From NCBI GenBank assembly GCA_004376305.1, contig SOKD01000256.1, forward strand, positions 1-14,760: DNA of 14,760 nucleotides. The letters run 5' to 3'. Shown piece after piece: positions 4,956 to 12,424 of the stretch. This stretch comes from Candidatus Cloacimonadota bacterium. GTDB lineage: Bacteria > Hydrothermota > E44-bin80. The notes under the pieces were generated by a model, which saw nothing but the letters and a program-made list of their open reading frames with translations, made no database searches and had not been told where the DNA came from. Every line of letters begins with the position of its first letter. Position 1 is the stretch's first letter. Both the position numbers and the translations under genes were made by a program.

Positions 4956-7712
4956 ATACAAATATTACCCGCAGAACCGCATAAAACAAAAATTGTTCAA
5001 AAGTTACCTTTGACGACATATCATCAACGCCTTAAATATCTTGATAGTATTCAGTTTAATACTTTCAATCTAAATTCTGACAGGGTGACCTTTGATCTAA
5101 CGAGTAATTGCACATCTGCCATGTCACAGGAACAACTATCCAGCATTTTCCTGGGAGACGAAGCATATGCTGGCAGTAGAAATTTCATACACTTAGAAAG
5201 CGCTATGAGAAGAGTCCTGGGGCATACTCAAATTATCCCAACCCACAACCTTTTAGGCGCCAAAAAGTTGATTGCAAAGGTGCTTGGCAAGAAAAACGGT
5301 ACGGTGCTAACAAACAGTACTCTCATTGACACCATATTTCAAGATAATGGTATGGATTGTGTAAATATAAAGATACCTACCCCCCTGAGTGAAGTTACTC
5401 CTTCAAACTTCAGCGGCTCTATTGATATCAAGAAGCTAAAGAAAGAAATTATTAATGATATGACAAAGAGCATTGCTTTCATTTTGATTGAAACGTGTCC
5501 AGCTTCTTCCCATAGCCAGCCTTTTTCACTGAAGAATCTGAAAGAGACATGCTCTATTGCACGAAAACACAAGATCATTACAATTTTGGATATTTCTTTT
5601 ATCGTGGAGAATGCAGCTTTTATTATCCAGTTTGAACCCTCTCATAGAAAGAAATCGATTGCAGAGTTAGTAAGAGAAATGGTTAATGAGGTGGATATTA
5701 CTGTAATGAACGCTGGTGAAGATTGCAGATCAAATGCTGGTGGTTTCATAACCTCACGTTTAGAAGACATTGCCGACGAATTAAAAAATCAGGTTGTAGT
5801 GTACGAAGGCTTGCACACCTATGGTGGAATGACCGGTCGTACTATGGAAATTGTGGCAAAAGGGCTGGAAGATATGGTTAGCGATAGATCTATCTGTTGG
5901 AGAATCACTCAAATCGAGTACCTATTCGGAAAGCTCAGAGAAAACCGCGTGCCATGTATCAAAGGAGGAAATGGTATTTTCCTCATTCTATCGGATTTCC
6001 TTCCTCAGCTTGGACATACCGAATTTCCATTATTTGTGCTTTCATCAGCACTGTACCTGACAGGAGCAGTAAGAACCGTCGTTGATGATATGTACGAATA
6101 TCTTCTTAATTCAGAAAAATCCAAAACCCTTGGTTGTGAGATACCACGGGATTCCTTCACCAATCAGCATTTAGATCATATTGCCAATGCAATCATCAAA
6201 CTCTATGAAAATCGAAGGAGTATCCAAACCTTGCAACTACATGCGAAGGGCAAATGGACTGATGAGTTCACGTTTGAACTTAAGGACAAGAACATGCCCC
6301 TTTTCCCGATAATCAATGAACTCGACGAGCACAATTATGAACCATGGAAGATTACAACCATTGAACATATTGGTTTTACTGAAAGGGAATACCGACAAAA
6401 AGCTGCTGAAGAGGCAGGATATAACACATTCTTGCTAAAATCTGAAGTTATAGGGATTGATGCATTAACGGATAGCGGAACATCGGCAATGTCATTCGAA
6501 CAGTGGTCTTTAATGCTTAAGGCTCATGAAACAACATATTCCAGTAAGGATTATGAAGAATTCGTGGAGACAGTAAAAGAAATTTTTGGCTACAAATTTG
6601 TGATTCCTACCCACCAGGGACGAGCTGCTGAATACATCTGTTCTCAATCTTTAATAAAGGATGCAGATAGAATCCCAGGGAATATGTACTTTACCACCAC
6701 AAAATTGCACCAGGAATTAGCAGGAGGGCAGTTTATCGATGTAATTGTTGACGAAGCACATGACCCTGAGAGTTCTTTCGAGTGGAAAGGAAATGTTGAT
6801 TTAAATAAGATGGAGGATTTGGTCAAGAAAGTTGGAGCTCATCACGTTCCCTATATAAGTTTTGAAACCTGTGTTAACATGGCAGGTGGGCAACCAGCAT
6901 CTATGGATAATATGAGGCAAGTTCATGACTTTTGTAAAAGACATACTATTTTAGTGCTCTTTGATGCAACCAGATGCGCTGAGAATGCTTATTTCATTAA
7001 GAAAAAGGATCCCCGATATAAGAACAAAACAATAAAGGAAATCCTCAAACAGATGATGTCATATGGAGATGGATGTACCGTCAGTAGCAAAAAAGACTGT
7101 TTGGTAAATATGTGCGGTTTTTTCGCCATTAATGATCTTCGTATTTTCAATAAAGCGCAAGATCTGTTGAGAATATACGAGGGCAGCCGCACTACAGGCG
7201 GCCTATCCTGTCAAGATTTATCAGCGCACACGCAAGGTGCCAAAGAGATGTTGGACTATCACTATATTCGTTCAAGAGTTGAACAGACACAATACTTAGG
7301 AAACAGGTTAATAGAAGAAGGAATACCCATTGTTCGTCCGCCAGGAGGTCATGCTGTCTTTCTAAATGCCAGAATGTTTCTTGACCATCTTGATCAAGAT
7401 GAATATCCTGCTCAGGTGCTTGCAATTGAAACTTTTATTGAAGCCGGCATTAGAACAATGGAGCGAGGGAATGTGTCCAAGGGTAGAAATCCTATTACCG
7501 GAAAAAATTACCGTCCTGCGCTTGAGCTCGTAAGAATTACTTTACCCAGAAGGGTCTACACAAACTCCCATATGGAAGTCATTGTACAGGCGGTCAAAAA
7601 AGTATACCAGAGACGCCAGTCTATAAAAGGTTTGAAATTTGTGTATGAACCTGAAGAACTGAGATTTTTCCAGGGTCGCTTTGAATATCTTAAACGAGGG
7701 GGTGCGAAATGA
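4953..7712 (+). CDS. Tandem fusion of two tyrosine phenol-lyase/tryptophanase-family domains (N-half degenerate, C-half PLP-competent)
   Basis: A protein of 919 residues, twice the ~456-470 of the family. Each half is a full-length fold-type I beta-eliminating lyase, ~1-455 and ~460-919, both with the 'NTF-L-S...D-LT---TSAMS-EQ' start. C-half: PLP lysine K714 in 'SSKKDCLVN', N642 in 'ETCVNMAGGQP', D671 and R674 in 'FDATRCAEN', 'THQGR', 'NMYFTTT', carboxylate Arg R861 in 'ELVRITLPRR'. R838 in 'MERG' matches the phenol-binding Arg of tyrosine phenol-lyase (R381) rather than tryptophanase. N-half: the lysine position is E256 ('NAGEDC'), the Asn is A184, the PLP Arg is F216 and the carboxylate Arg is Gly, although D213 remains. 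It keeps 'GDEAYAGSRNF' (Y72), while the C-half has an altered loop 'HETTYSSKDY'. Predicted reaction: tyrosine-like substrate to phenol, pyruvate and ammonia. The stop overlaps the next start (ATGA). Confidence 0.88.
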   Translation: MIQILPAEPHKTKIVQKLPLTTYHQRLKYLDSIQFNTFNLNSDRVTFDLTSNCTSAMSQEQLSSIFLGDEAYAGSRNFIHLESAMRRVLGHTQIIPTHNLLGAKKLIAKVLGKKNGTVLTNSTLIDTIFQDNGMDCVNIKIPTPLSEVTPSNFSGSIDIKKLKKEIINDMTKSIAFILIETCPASSHSQPFSLKNLKETCSIARKHKIITILDISFIVENAAFIIQFEPSHRKKSIAELVREMVNEVDITVMNAGEDCRSNAGGFITSRLEDIADELKNQVVVYEGLHTYGGMTGRTMEIVAKGLEDMVSDRSICWRITQIEYLFGKLRENRVPCIKGGNGIFLILSDFLPQLGHTEFPLFVLSSALYLTGAVRTVVDDMYEYLLNSEKSKTLGCEIPRDSFTNQHLDHIANAIIKLYENRRSIQTLQLHAKGKWTDEFTFELKDKNMPLFPIINELDEHNYEPWKITTIEHIGFTEREYRQKAAEEAGYNTFLLKSEVIGIDALTDSGTSAMSFEQWSLMLKAHETTYSSKDYEEFVETVKEIFGYKFVIPTHQGRAAEYICSQSLIKDADRIPGNMYFTTTKLHQELAGGQFIDVIVDEAHDPESSFEWKGNVDLNKMEDLVKKVGAHHVPYISFETCVNMAGGQPASMDNMRQVHDFCKRHTILVLFDATRCAENAYFIKKKDPRYKNKTIKEILKQMMSYGDGCTVSSKKDCLVNMCGFFAINDLRIFNKAQDLLRIYEGSRTTGGLSCQDLSAHTQGAKEMLDYHYIRSRVEQTQYLGNRLIEEGIPIVRPPGGHAVFLNARMFLDHLDQDEYPAQVLAIETFIEAGIRTMERGNVSKGRNPITGKNYRPALELVRITLPRRVYTNSHMEVIVQAVKKVYQRRQSIKGLKFVYEPEELRFFQGRFEYLKRGGAK
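7696..7712 (+). promoter_or_regulatory. Shine-Dalgarno and ATGA stop-start overlap
   Basis: GAGGGGG (7696-7702) precedes ATG 7709 by six bases. The ATG shares bases with the lyase stop TGA (7710-7712). This arrangement usually gives translational coupling, so the lyase and the dehydrogenase are probably made together in fixed proportion. Confidence 0.75.
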
Positions 7713-8695
7713 CTAAATTGCTATCAAAGGATGATGTTAAGAGGACCCTTAACATGAAGGATACGATTGAAATTCTTGAAAAGGCATTTCAAAATCTTGC
7801 AACAGCGCAAGCAGTAATGCCGCAACGAACTCCGATCATAACCCCAGATCACAACGGACTTGCCTTATTCATGCCCGCATACTTGAAAGGTATGGGTGCA
7901 ATTGGTGCCAAGGTTGTAACAGTATACAAGAACAATCCTTCCAAGTATAACATGCCCACCGTACTCGGCACGATCATACTCCTTGACGAGAAAACAGGCG
8001 CTCCGATTGCAGTTATGGATGGTGGATATTTAACTGCAATGCGCACAGGTGGTGTCGCAGGGCTTGCCACGAAATTCCTAGCCACCAAGAGCGCAAAAGT
8101 CCACACCATGTTTGGTACCGGAGGTATGGCTAAAACACATGCCTGGGCAGTCGATTGTGTGCGTGATATAGAGAAACTAATGCTCTATTCAATCGATCCT
8201 GTCGAAAAACGTGAAACATTCCGTGATTCCTTAAAAGAAATAATTAATTGCAAGATTGTATTAGTTGACGATCCTGCAACCGCTGTCGCTGAGGCTGATA
8301 TTGTAACGTTGATAACAAGTGCAAAAGAACCAATTGTGGAGGGAGACTGGTTCAAACCAGGAAGCCATATCAATGCAATTGGAGCTCACGCACCTGCAAT
8401 GAGAGAACTTGATTCGAAGACAGTTAAACGCGCCACGGTAATCTGTGACCTTGTTGATGCCTGCAGGGCAGAAGCGGGTGATTTCATTATCCCCGTTGGT
8501 GAATGTAATTGGAGCTGGGATGAAGTTCGCGGCTCACTGGGAGATGTTATTTCCGGCAAAATACAAGGTCGTGAAAATGACAACGAGATCACCCTCTTCA
8601 AGAGTGTCGGTCTTGCAATCCAGGATATTTCAACAGCATTCCATGTCTACAGCAAAGCAATTGAAATGGATGTAGGAACAAATTTCACTTTCTAA
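7709..8695 (+). CDS. Ornithine cyclodeaminase/mu-crystallin family dehydrogenase (alanine dehydrogenase or ketimine reductase type)
   Basis: A protein of 328 residues, a normal length. Family features are the substrate-domain 'GAKVV' (K68), 'TAMRTGGVAGLATKFLA' (R112), a Rossmann glycine-rich loop 'FGTGGMAKTH' (135-144), 'ADIVTLITSA' at 196-205 and 'GDWFKPGSHINAIGAH' at 212-227. True ornithine cyclodeaminases carry a catalytic Asp in the motif 'GGDCPGK-EL'. Here the motif is 'GAHAPAMREL', with H227 at that place, which argues against cyclodeamination. It points towards NAD(P)-dependent alanine dehydrogenase, imine reductase or related members. It overlaps the lyase stop by four bases. A plausible role is to use the pyruvate and ammonia released by the lyase (reductive amination to alanine, recycling NADH) or to reduce an imine by-product. 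The family is certain. The substrate is not. Confidence 0.88.
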   Translation: MTKLLSKDDVKRTLNMKDTIEILEKAFQNLATAQAVMPQRTPIITPDHNGLALFMPAYLKGMGAIGAKVVTVYKNNPSKYNMPTVLGTIILLDEKTGAPIAVMDGGYLTAMRTGGVAGLATKFLATKSAKVHTMFGTGGMAKTHAWAVDCVRDIEKLMLYSIDPVEKRETFRDSLKEIINCKIVLVDDPATAVAEADIVTLITSAKEPIVEGDWFKPGSHINAIGAHAPAMRELDSKTVKRATVICDLVDACRAEAGDFIIPVGECNWSWDEVRGSLGDVISGKIQGRENDNEITLFKSVGLAIQDISTAFHVYSKAIEMDVGTNFTF

Positions 8696-8704
8696 TTATC
8701 CACA
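8696..8704 (+). promoter_or_regulatory. Isolated DnaA-box match TTATCCACA
   Basis: A perfect 9-base match to the consensus DnaA box lies directly after the stop codon of the dehydrogenase gene (TAA 8693-8695). No second box, AT-rich unwinding element, or dnaA/dnaN gene is nearby, so it is not evidence of an origin. It may be a regulatory or titration box, or chance. Confidence 0.3.
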
Positions 8705-8788
8705 ACTTTGTCTGCTTTTCTTAACTCAAACACATCCATTACCTGCTCAATGCATTCTTTTTAACCTTGACATTAAACCTGTTTTGTC

Positions 8789-8817
8789 TTGACTTTGTTT
8801 TTGTGAAATGCTATATT
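8789..8817 (+). promoter_or_regulatory. Promoter of the aldehyde dehydrogenase gene
   Basis: TTGACT (8789-8794), a 17-bp spacer and TATATT (8812-8817) precede ATG 8837 by 19 bases. The leader would be about 10-13 bases without a clear Shine-Dalgarno sequence. A second TTGAC lies exactly 22 bp upstream (TTGACA, 8767-8772), two helical turns away, with no -10 box of its own at the right distance. Confidence 0.6.
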
Positions 8818-8836
8818 CTCGCAATATACCGAAGCC

Positions 8837-10258
8837 ATGATTAAGGGAAAAATGTTCATAAATGGAAATTGGGAAAAGGGTTCTCTGTATAATGATGTCA
8901 CCAATCCATTTTCTGGCGAAATTATTGGAAAAGTACCAAAAGCAGACGAGAGCGATATTGAACGCTCAATATCTTCAGCGCTGAACTCGTCCCGAATATC
9001 AAAGGCGCTGCCCGCTTATGAACGTGCAAGAATACTCCAGAAAGTAAGCAGAAAGATTGAGGAACGGCAAGAGGAACTGGCAAAACTTATTGCTCTTGAA
9101 TCAGGAAAACCCATTCGTTATGCGCTTGGTGAAATAAAAAGGGCAGCGGAAACCTTCAGATTTGCTTCAATAGAAGCACAACAGAACTACGGTGAAGTTA
9201 TCCCGATGGATGCCGCATCACGGGGAAAAGAATATTTTGCATTCTCTATCCGGGTTCCCAGGGGGGTAATACTCGCTATTACCCCCTTTAATTTTCCACT
9301 CAATCTTGTGGCACATAAGGTTGCTCCTGCTCTCGCATCAGGGAACAGTATAATACTGAAACCAGCATCCGCCACCCCGCTCATAGCGTTCAGACTCGGA
9401 GAGATACTTGAAGATGCTGGACTCCCCGAAGGTATCATTAATATCATTTACGGATCGGGGAGTGATGTTGGTTTGAAGCTTGTCCGTGACGAGCGTATTC
9501 AAATGGTTACGTTCACCGGAAGTCTTCCGGTAGGCCAAATCATAAAAAGGGAGGCCGGATTCAAAACGGTAACGCTTGAACTCGGGAACAATAGCGCCGT
9601 CGTTGTGGAGGATGTGCAGGACCTCTCTGCGGTTGTCAACAGGCTCATCATAGGTGCTTTTGCATATTCAGGCCAGGTGTGTATATCTATTCAGAGAATT
9701 TATGTGAACAGGAAACTTTTTGACGATTTTCTTTTACTTTTTATCAAAAAAACAAAAGAACAAAAAATTGGTGATCCGCTTGATCCGGATACGGATATTG
9801 GCCCAATGATTGCTCCCTCTGAGATCAGTAGAATAAGAGAATGGCTTAAAGAAGCAAAAGCAATGGGAGCAAGGATTATCACAGGAGACAAAAGCGAAGG
9901 AAATGTAATGTTTCCAACTGTTTTAACAAATGTCTCAAACGAAATGAGGGTTATGAAAGACGAAGTTTTTGCGCCCGTGGTATCCATCATCCCCTACGAT
10001 AATTTTGATGATGCCCTGCAACTCGTAAATGACACACAATACGGTCTTCAGGCAGGTGTCTATACAAAGGACATCGATAAAATCACAAGCGCAATAGATA
10101 CCATTGATGTTGGTGGATTGATAATCAATGATTTTCCTACGTTCAGAGTTGATCATATGCCTTATGGAGGAGTGAAAAAGAGCGGTATCGGAAGGGAAGG
10201 CTTGAAATATGCAATTGCAGAGATGACAGATATAAAACTCATAGTTATAAGAAAATGA
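8837..10258 (+). CDS. NAD(P)-dependent aldehyde dehydrogenase
   Basis: A protein of 473 residues, typical for the ALDH superfamily, which oxidises aldehydes to acids. Visible elements are N152 in 'ITPFNFPLN', K175 in 'ILKPASATP', the cofactor loop 'FTGSLPVG' (226-233), the general base E248 in 'LELGNN', the catalytic C282 in 'SGQVCISIQRI' and the C-terminal 'DEVFAPVV' and 'PYGGVKKSGIGREG' blocks. The 'TPFNFPLNLVAHKVAPALASGN' region is like lactaldehyde/glyceraldehyde and phosphonoacetaldehyde dehydrogenases (a family-level guess). It has its own promoter and lies 44 bp ahead of the aminotransferase, which suggests a shared transcript. An alternative start at 8852 ('MFINGNW') has a weak AAGGGA before it. 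The substrate cannot be told from sequence. An aldehyde derived from an amino acid would fit the neighbours. Confidence 0.92.
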   Translation: MIKGKMFINGNWEKGSLYNDVTNPFSGEIIGKVPKADESDIERSISSALNSSRISKALPAYERARILQKVSRKIEERQEELAKLIALESGKPIRYALGEIKRAAETFRFASIEAQQNYGEVIPMDAASRGKEYFAFSIRVPRGVILAITPFNFPLNLVAHKVAPALASGNSIILKPASATPLIAFRLGEILEDAGLPEGIINIIYGSGSDVGLKLVRDERIQMVTFTGSLPVGQIIKREAGFKTVTLELGNNSAVVVEDVQDLSAVVNRLIIGAFAYSGQVCISIQRIYVNRKLFDDFLLLFIKKTKEQKIGDPLDPDTDIGPMIAPSEISRIREWLKEAKAMGARIITGDKSEGNVMFPTVLTNVSNEMRVMKDEVFAPVVSIIPYDNFDDALQLVNDTQYGLQAGVYTKDIDKITSAIDTIDVGGLIINDFPTFRVDHMPYGGVKKSGIGREGLKYAIAEMTDIKLIVIRK

Positions 10259-10291
10259 AATTGAAAGACGAGAAGCGGGAAACATGGAAAT

Positions 10292-10305
10292 AAGGAGGTG
10301 GCATG
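10292..10305 (+). promoter_or_regulatory. Strong Shine-Dalgarno of the hisC-type gene
   Basis: AAGGAGGT (10292-10299) is followed by three bases and ATG 10303. It is among the best ribosome sites in the window and fixes this start. It contrasts with the promoter-proximal genes that lack any such site. Confidence 0.8.
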
Positions 10306-11400
10306 CCTGTAGAGCCAAGAAAAGCGCTGGATGAGGTTAGACCGTATATTCCCGGAAAACCCATAGAAGAATTGCGGAGAGAACTTGGCATCGAAGATGA
10401 AATTGTGAAACTTGCTTCAAATGAAAGTGCCGCAGGAACCTCTCCAAAAGCTATCGAAGCAATGAAAAAGAGCATTGAGGAGATGTATCTCTATCCTGAT
10501 GACGTATGCTATTACCTAAAAAGAGGTTTGGCGAAACATCTTGGCGTCGCAGAAGAAAATATCTTCACCGGTAATGGCTCAGTTGAACTCATCCTCTATG
10601 CACCATTGGCTTATCTCTCTTCCGGGGATGAATTTCTAACAAGCGAGCAGGCATTTTTAATCGGGAAGATCTCCGCAAAGGTGATGGGAGCAGTCTTTAC
10701 CGCTGTCCCGGAGAAGGACTATAAACATGATTTAAACGCGATGAGAGATGCACTTAACGAGAAGACAAAAATTATCTACCTCGATAATCCAAGCAACCCC
10801 CTTGGCACAAAACACTCACGGAAGGAAATCGAAGATTTTGTTTACTCTATCCCTGATGGAATCCTGATTATGCTCGATGAAGCATACTATGAATTTGTGA
10901 GGGATAGCGACTTTCCCGATTCTATACAATTTGTAAAGGAGAACAAAAATGTTCTTATCCTAAGAACCTTCTCAAAAATATATGGTCTTGCGGGCATGAG
11001 AATTGGCTATGGAATTGCACCGCCTGAAATCATCAGCACAATCAGGAAAACAAGGATTCCTTTTAACGTCAGCAGGCTTGGACAGATAGCTGAGCTTGCC
11101 GCTCTCGAAGATGAAGACCATGTATCAAGAACAGTCCAACTCATTGATGAAGGGAAAAAATACCTGTCCGGAGAATTCGAAAAAATGGGAGTATTTTATA
11201 TTCCTTCGTGCACAAATTTCATCACGCTAAAACCTGGTATTGATGTAAAAAAACTCTTTGCCAAATTACAGAAAAGGGGTATCATCATCAGGCCACTTGC
11301 AGGATACGGAATGCCTGATTTTATCAGGGTGACCATCGGAACCATGAAGCAAAACAAACGTTTCATTAAAGCATTGAAGGAAATCCTTGAAAAACCATGA
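10303..11400 (+). CDS. HisC-type PLP aminotransferase (histidinol-phosphate or aromatic amino acid aminotransferase)
   Basis: A protein of 365 residues of fold-type I, class I/II. Features are 'VRPYIPGKP', 'KLASNES' (36-42), 'YPDD' (64-67), the 'GNGSVELI' phosphate loop, 'NPSNPLG' (162-168), D192 in 'LDEAYYEF' binding the pyridine nitrogen, PLP lysine K225 in 'RTFSKIYGLAGMRIGYG', and a C-terminal Arg in 'FIRVTIGT'. The family consensus ASNENP-G is here ASNESAAGT, and NPNNPTG is NPSNPLG. No other histidine-biosynthesis gene is near. Its neighbours are an aldehyde dehydrogenase and a phosphate acyltransferase. HisC-clade enzymes also transaminate phenylalanine and tyrosine, so a role in amino-acid fermentation is as likely as histidine synthesis. 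The gene symbol is withheld for that reason. Confidence 0.85.
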   Translation: MPVEPRKALDEVRPYIPGKPIEELRRELGIEDEIVKLASNESAAGTSPKAIEAMKKSIEEMYLYPDDVCYYLKRGLAKHLGVAEENIFTGNGSVELILYAPLAYLSSGDEFLTSEQAFLIGKISAKVMGAVFTAVPEKDYKHDLNAMRDALNEKTKIIYLDNPSNPLGTKHSRKEIEDFVYSIPDGILIMLDEAYYEFVRDSDFPDSIQFVKENKNVLILRTFSKIYGLAGMRIGYGIAPPEIISTIRKTRIPFNVSRLGQIAELAALEDEDHVSRTVQLIDEGKKYLSGEFEKMGVFYIPSCTNFITLKPGIDVKKLFAKLQKRGIIIRPLAGYGMPDFIRVTIGTMKQNKRFIKALKEILEKP

Positions 11401-11505
11401 TAATTCTATGCGAATAGAAAAGATAACGTTGCGCGAAACATGTTTCTCTACTCCACTTTTGACTTCAAAGTTGCAGTGTTTGCTCTGCGACTTCTTTTTA
11501 GCACA

Positions 11506-12402
11506 ATGATAAGAACGTTCGAAGAACTGAAGAAAAAAGCAAAGAAAAAGGGCAGAAGAGAACTTGTCATCGCCTGTGCAGAGGATAAAACTGCACTTGA
11601 AGCATCTCTCCATGCTGCTCATGAAGAGCTTGTATCTCCGATCTTTGTGGGAAACAAGGAAAAAATCCTTGCAATTGCAAAAGCGCATGCCCTTGATGTT
11701 GATCAGAACTCAATAGAAAATGTGGATAACCGAACAGATGCTGTTAGTGTATCTATAGAAATCGTCCGTTCGCATAAGGGAAGTTTCCTCCTTAAGGGCA
11801 TGGTAAAAACATCGGCATTTCTCAAAGGAGTTCTTAATCCACAAACCGGACTCTGTACGGGACGGAGGCTCAGCCATTCAGCTATGCTCCAGGTTCCAGG
11901 TTATCATAAGCTCATTCAGTTAACCGATGGGGGTATGAACATCCGCCCGGATATCCAAACAAAAATAGACATTATTAAGAACGCACAGAGCTTCGCATTG
12001 TCTCTGGGTATCGAGCAGCCAAAGATTGCCTTGCTTTCTGCAATTGAAGTAGTAAATCCTGATATGCCTGAAACGGTCGACGCAGCCATCATCAAACAGA
12101 TGGCAGAAAGAGGACAATTAGGAGAAATTCTCATCGACGGACCACTTGCCCTTGATCTTGCCGTGTCAAAGGAAGCCTGTGCAATTAAAGGCGTACAGAG
12201 TGATATTGCCGGGGATGCTGATATTCTCATCGTTCCTGACATTGCAGCAGGAAACATTGCCGCAAAGGCGCTCATTTATCTCGGTAATGCCCTGGCGGCT
12301 GGAATAATTCTCGGTGCGCAATCACCCGTTGTAATGCTTTCCCGGGCTGACGATACCGAAACAAAACTTAATTCCATTGCACTCGGTGTTCTCAGTTGCT
12401 AA
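11506..12402 (+). CDS. ptb: Phosphate butyryltransferase (PTA/PTB family)
   Basis: A protein of 298 residues from ATG 11506, matching the ~300-residue Ptb rather than the ~330-residue Pta. It converts an acyl-CoA plus phosphate to acyl-phosphate, from which an acyl kinase makes ATP. Family signatures are 'MIRTFEELKKKAK' at the N-terminus, 'FVGN', 'GRRLSHSAMLQVPGYHKLIQLTDGGMNI' spread over ~124-151, 'ALLSAIEVVNPDMPETVDA', 'IDGPLALDLAVS' and 'ADILIVPDIAAGNI...YLGNALAAG'. The frame is open back to ATG 11440, but the extra 22 residues are not family-like and neither start has a Shine-Dalgarno sequence. It lies 105 bp after the aminotransferase. No butyrate kinase gene is in the window. The acyl group could be butyryl, a branched chain or an aryl-acyl derivative of an amino acid. 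Confidence 0.9.
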   Translation: MIRTFEELKKKAKKKGRRELVIACAEDKTALEASLHAAHEELVSPIFVGNKEKILAIAKAHALDVDQNSIENVDNRTDAVSVSIEIVRSHKGSFLLKGMVKTSAFLKGVLNPQTGLCTGRRLSHSAMLQVPGYHKLIQLTDGGMNIRPDIQTKIDIIKNAQSFALSLGIEQPKIALLSAIEVVNPDMPETVDAAIIKQMAERGQLGEILIDGPLALDLAVSKEACAIKGVQSDIAGDADILIVPDIAAGNIAAKALIYLGNALAAGIILGAQSPVVMLSRADDTETKLNSIALGVLSC

Positions 12403-12424
12403 GCACCGAATTGCTTGCCTCTCA

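Noticed and set aside
7709..8695. True ornithine cyclodeaminase
   Set aside because: The catalytic Asp of the GGDCPGK motif is replaced by His (GAHAPAM), so only the family name is supported.
8696..8836. Replication origin
   Set aside because: There is only one DnaA box, with no AT-rich unwinding block and no dnaA, dnaN or gidA genes.
9187..9538. Reverse-strand open frames over the aldehyde dehydrogenase and other long genes
   Set aside because: They are shadows of strongly conserved forward genes, with low-complexity composition and no ribosome sites.
11440..11505. ATG 11440 as the ptb start
   Set aside because: The extra 22 residues are hydrophobic and not family-like. The Ptb N-terminus aligns with MIRTFEEL at 11506.
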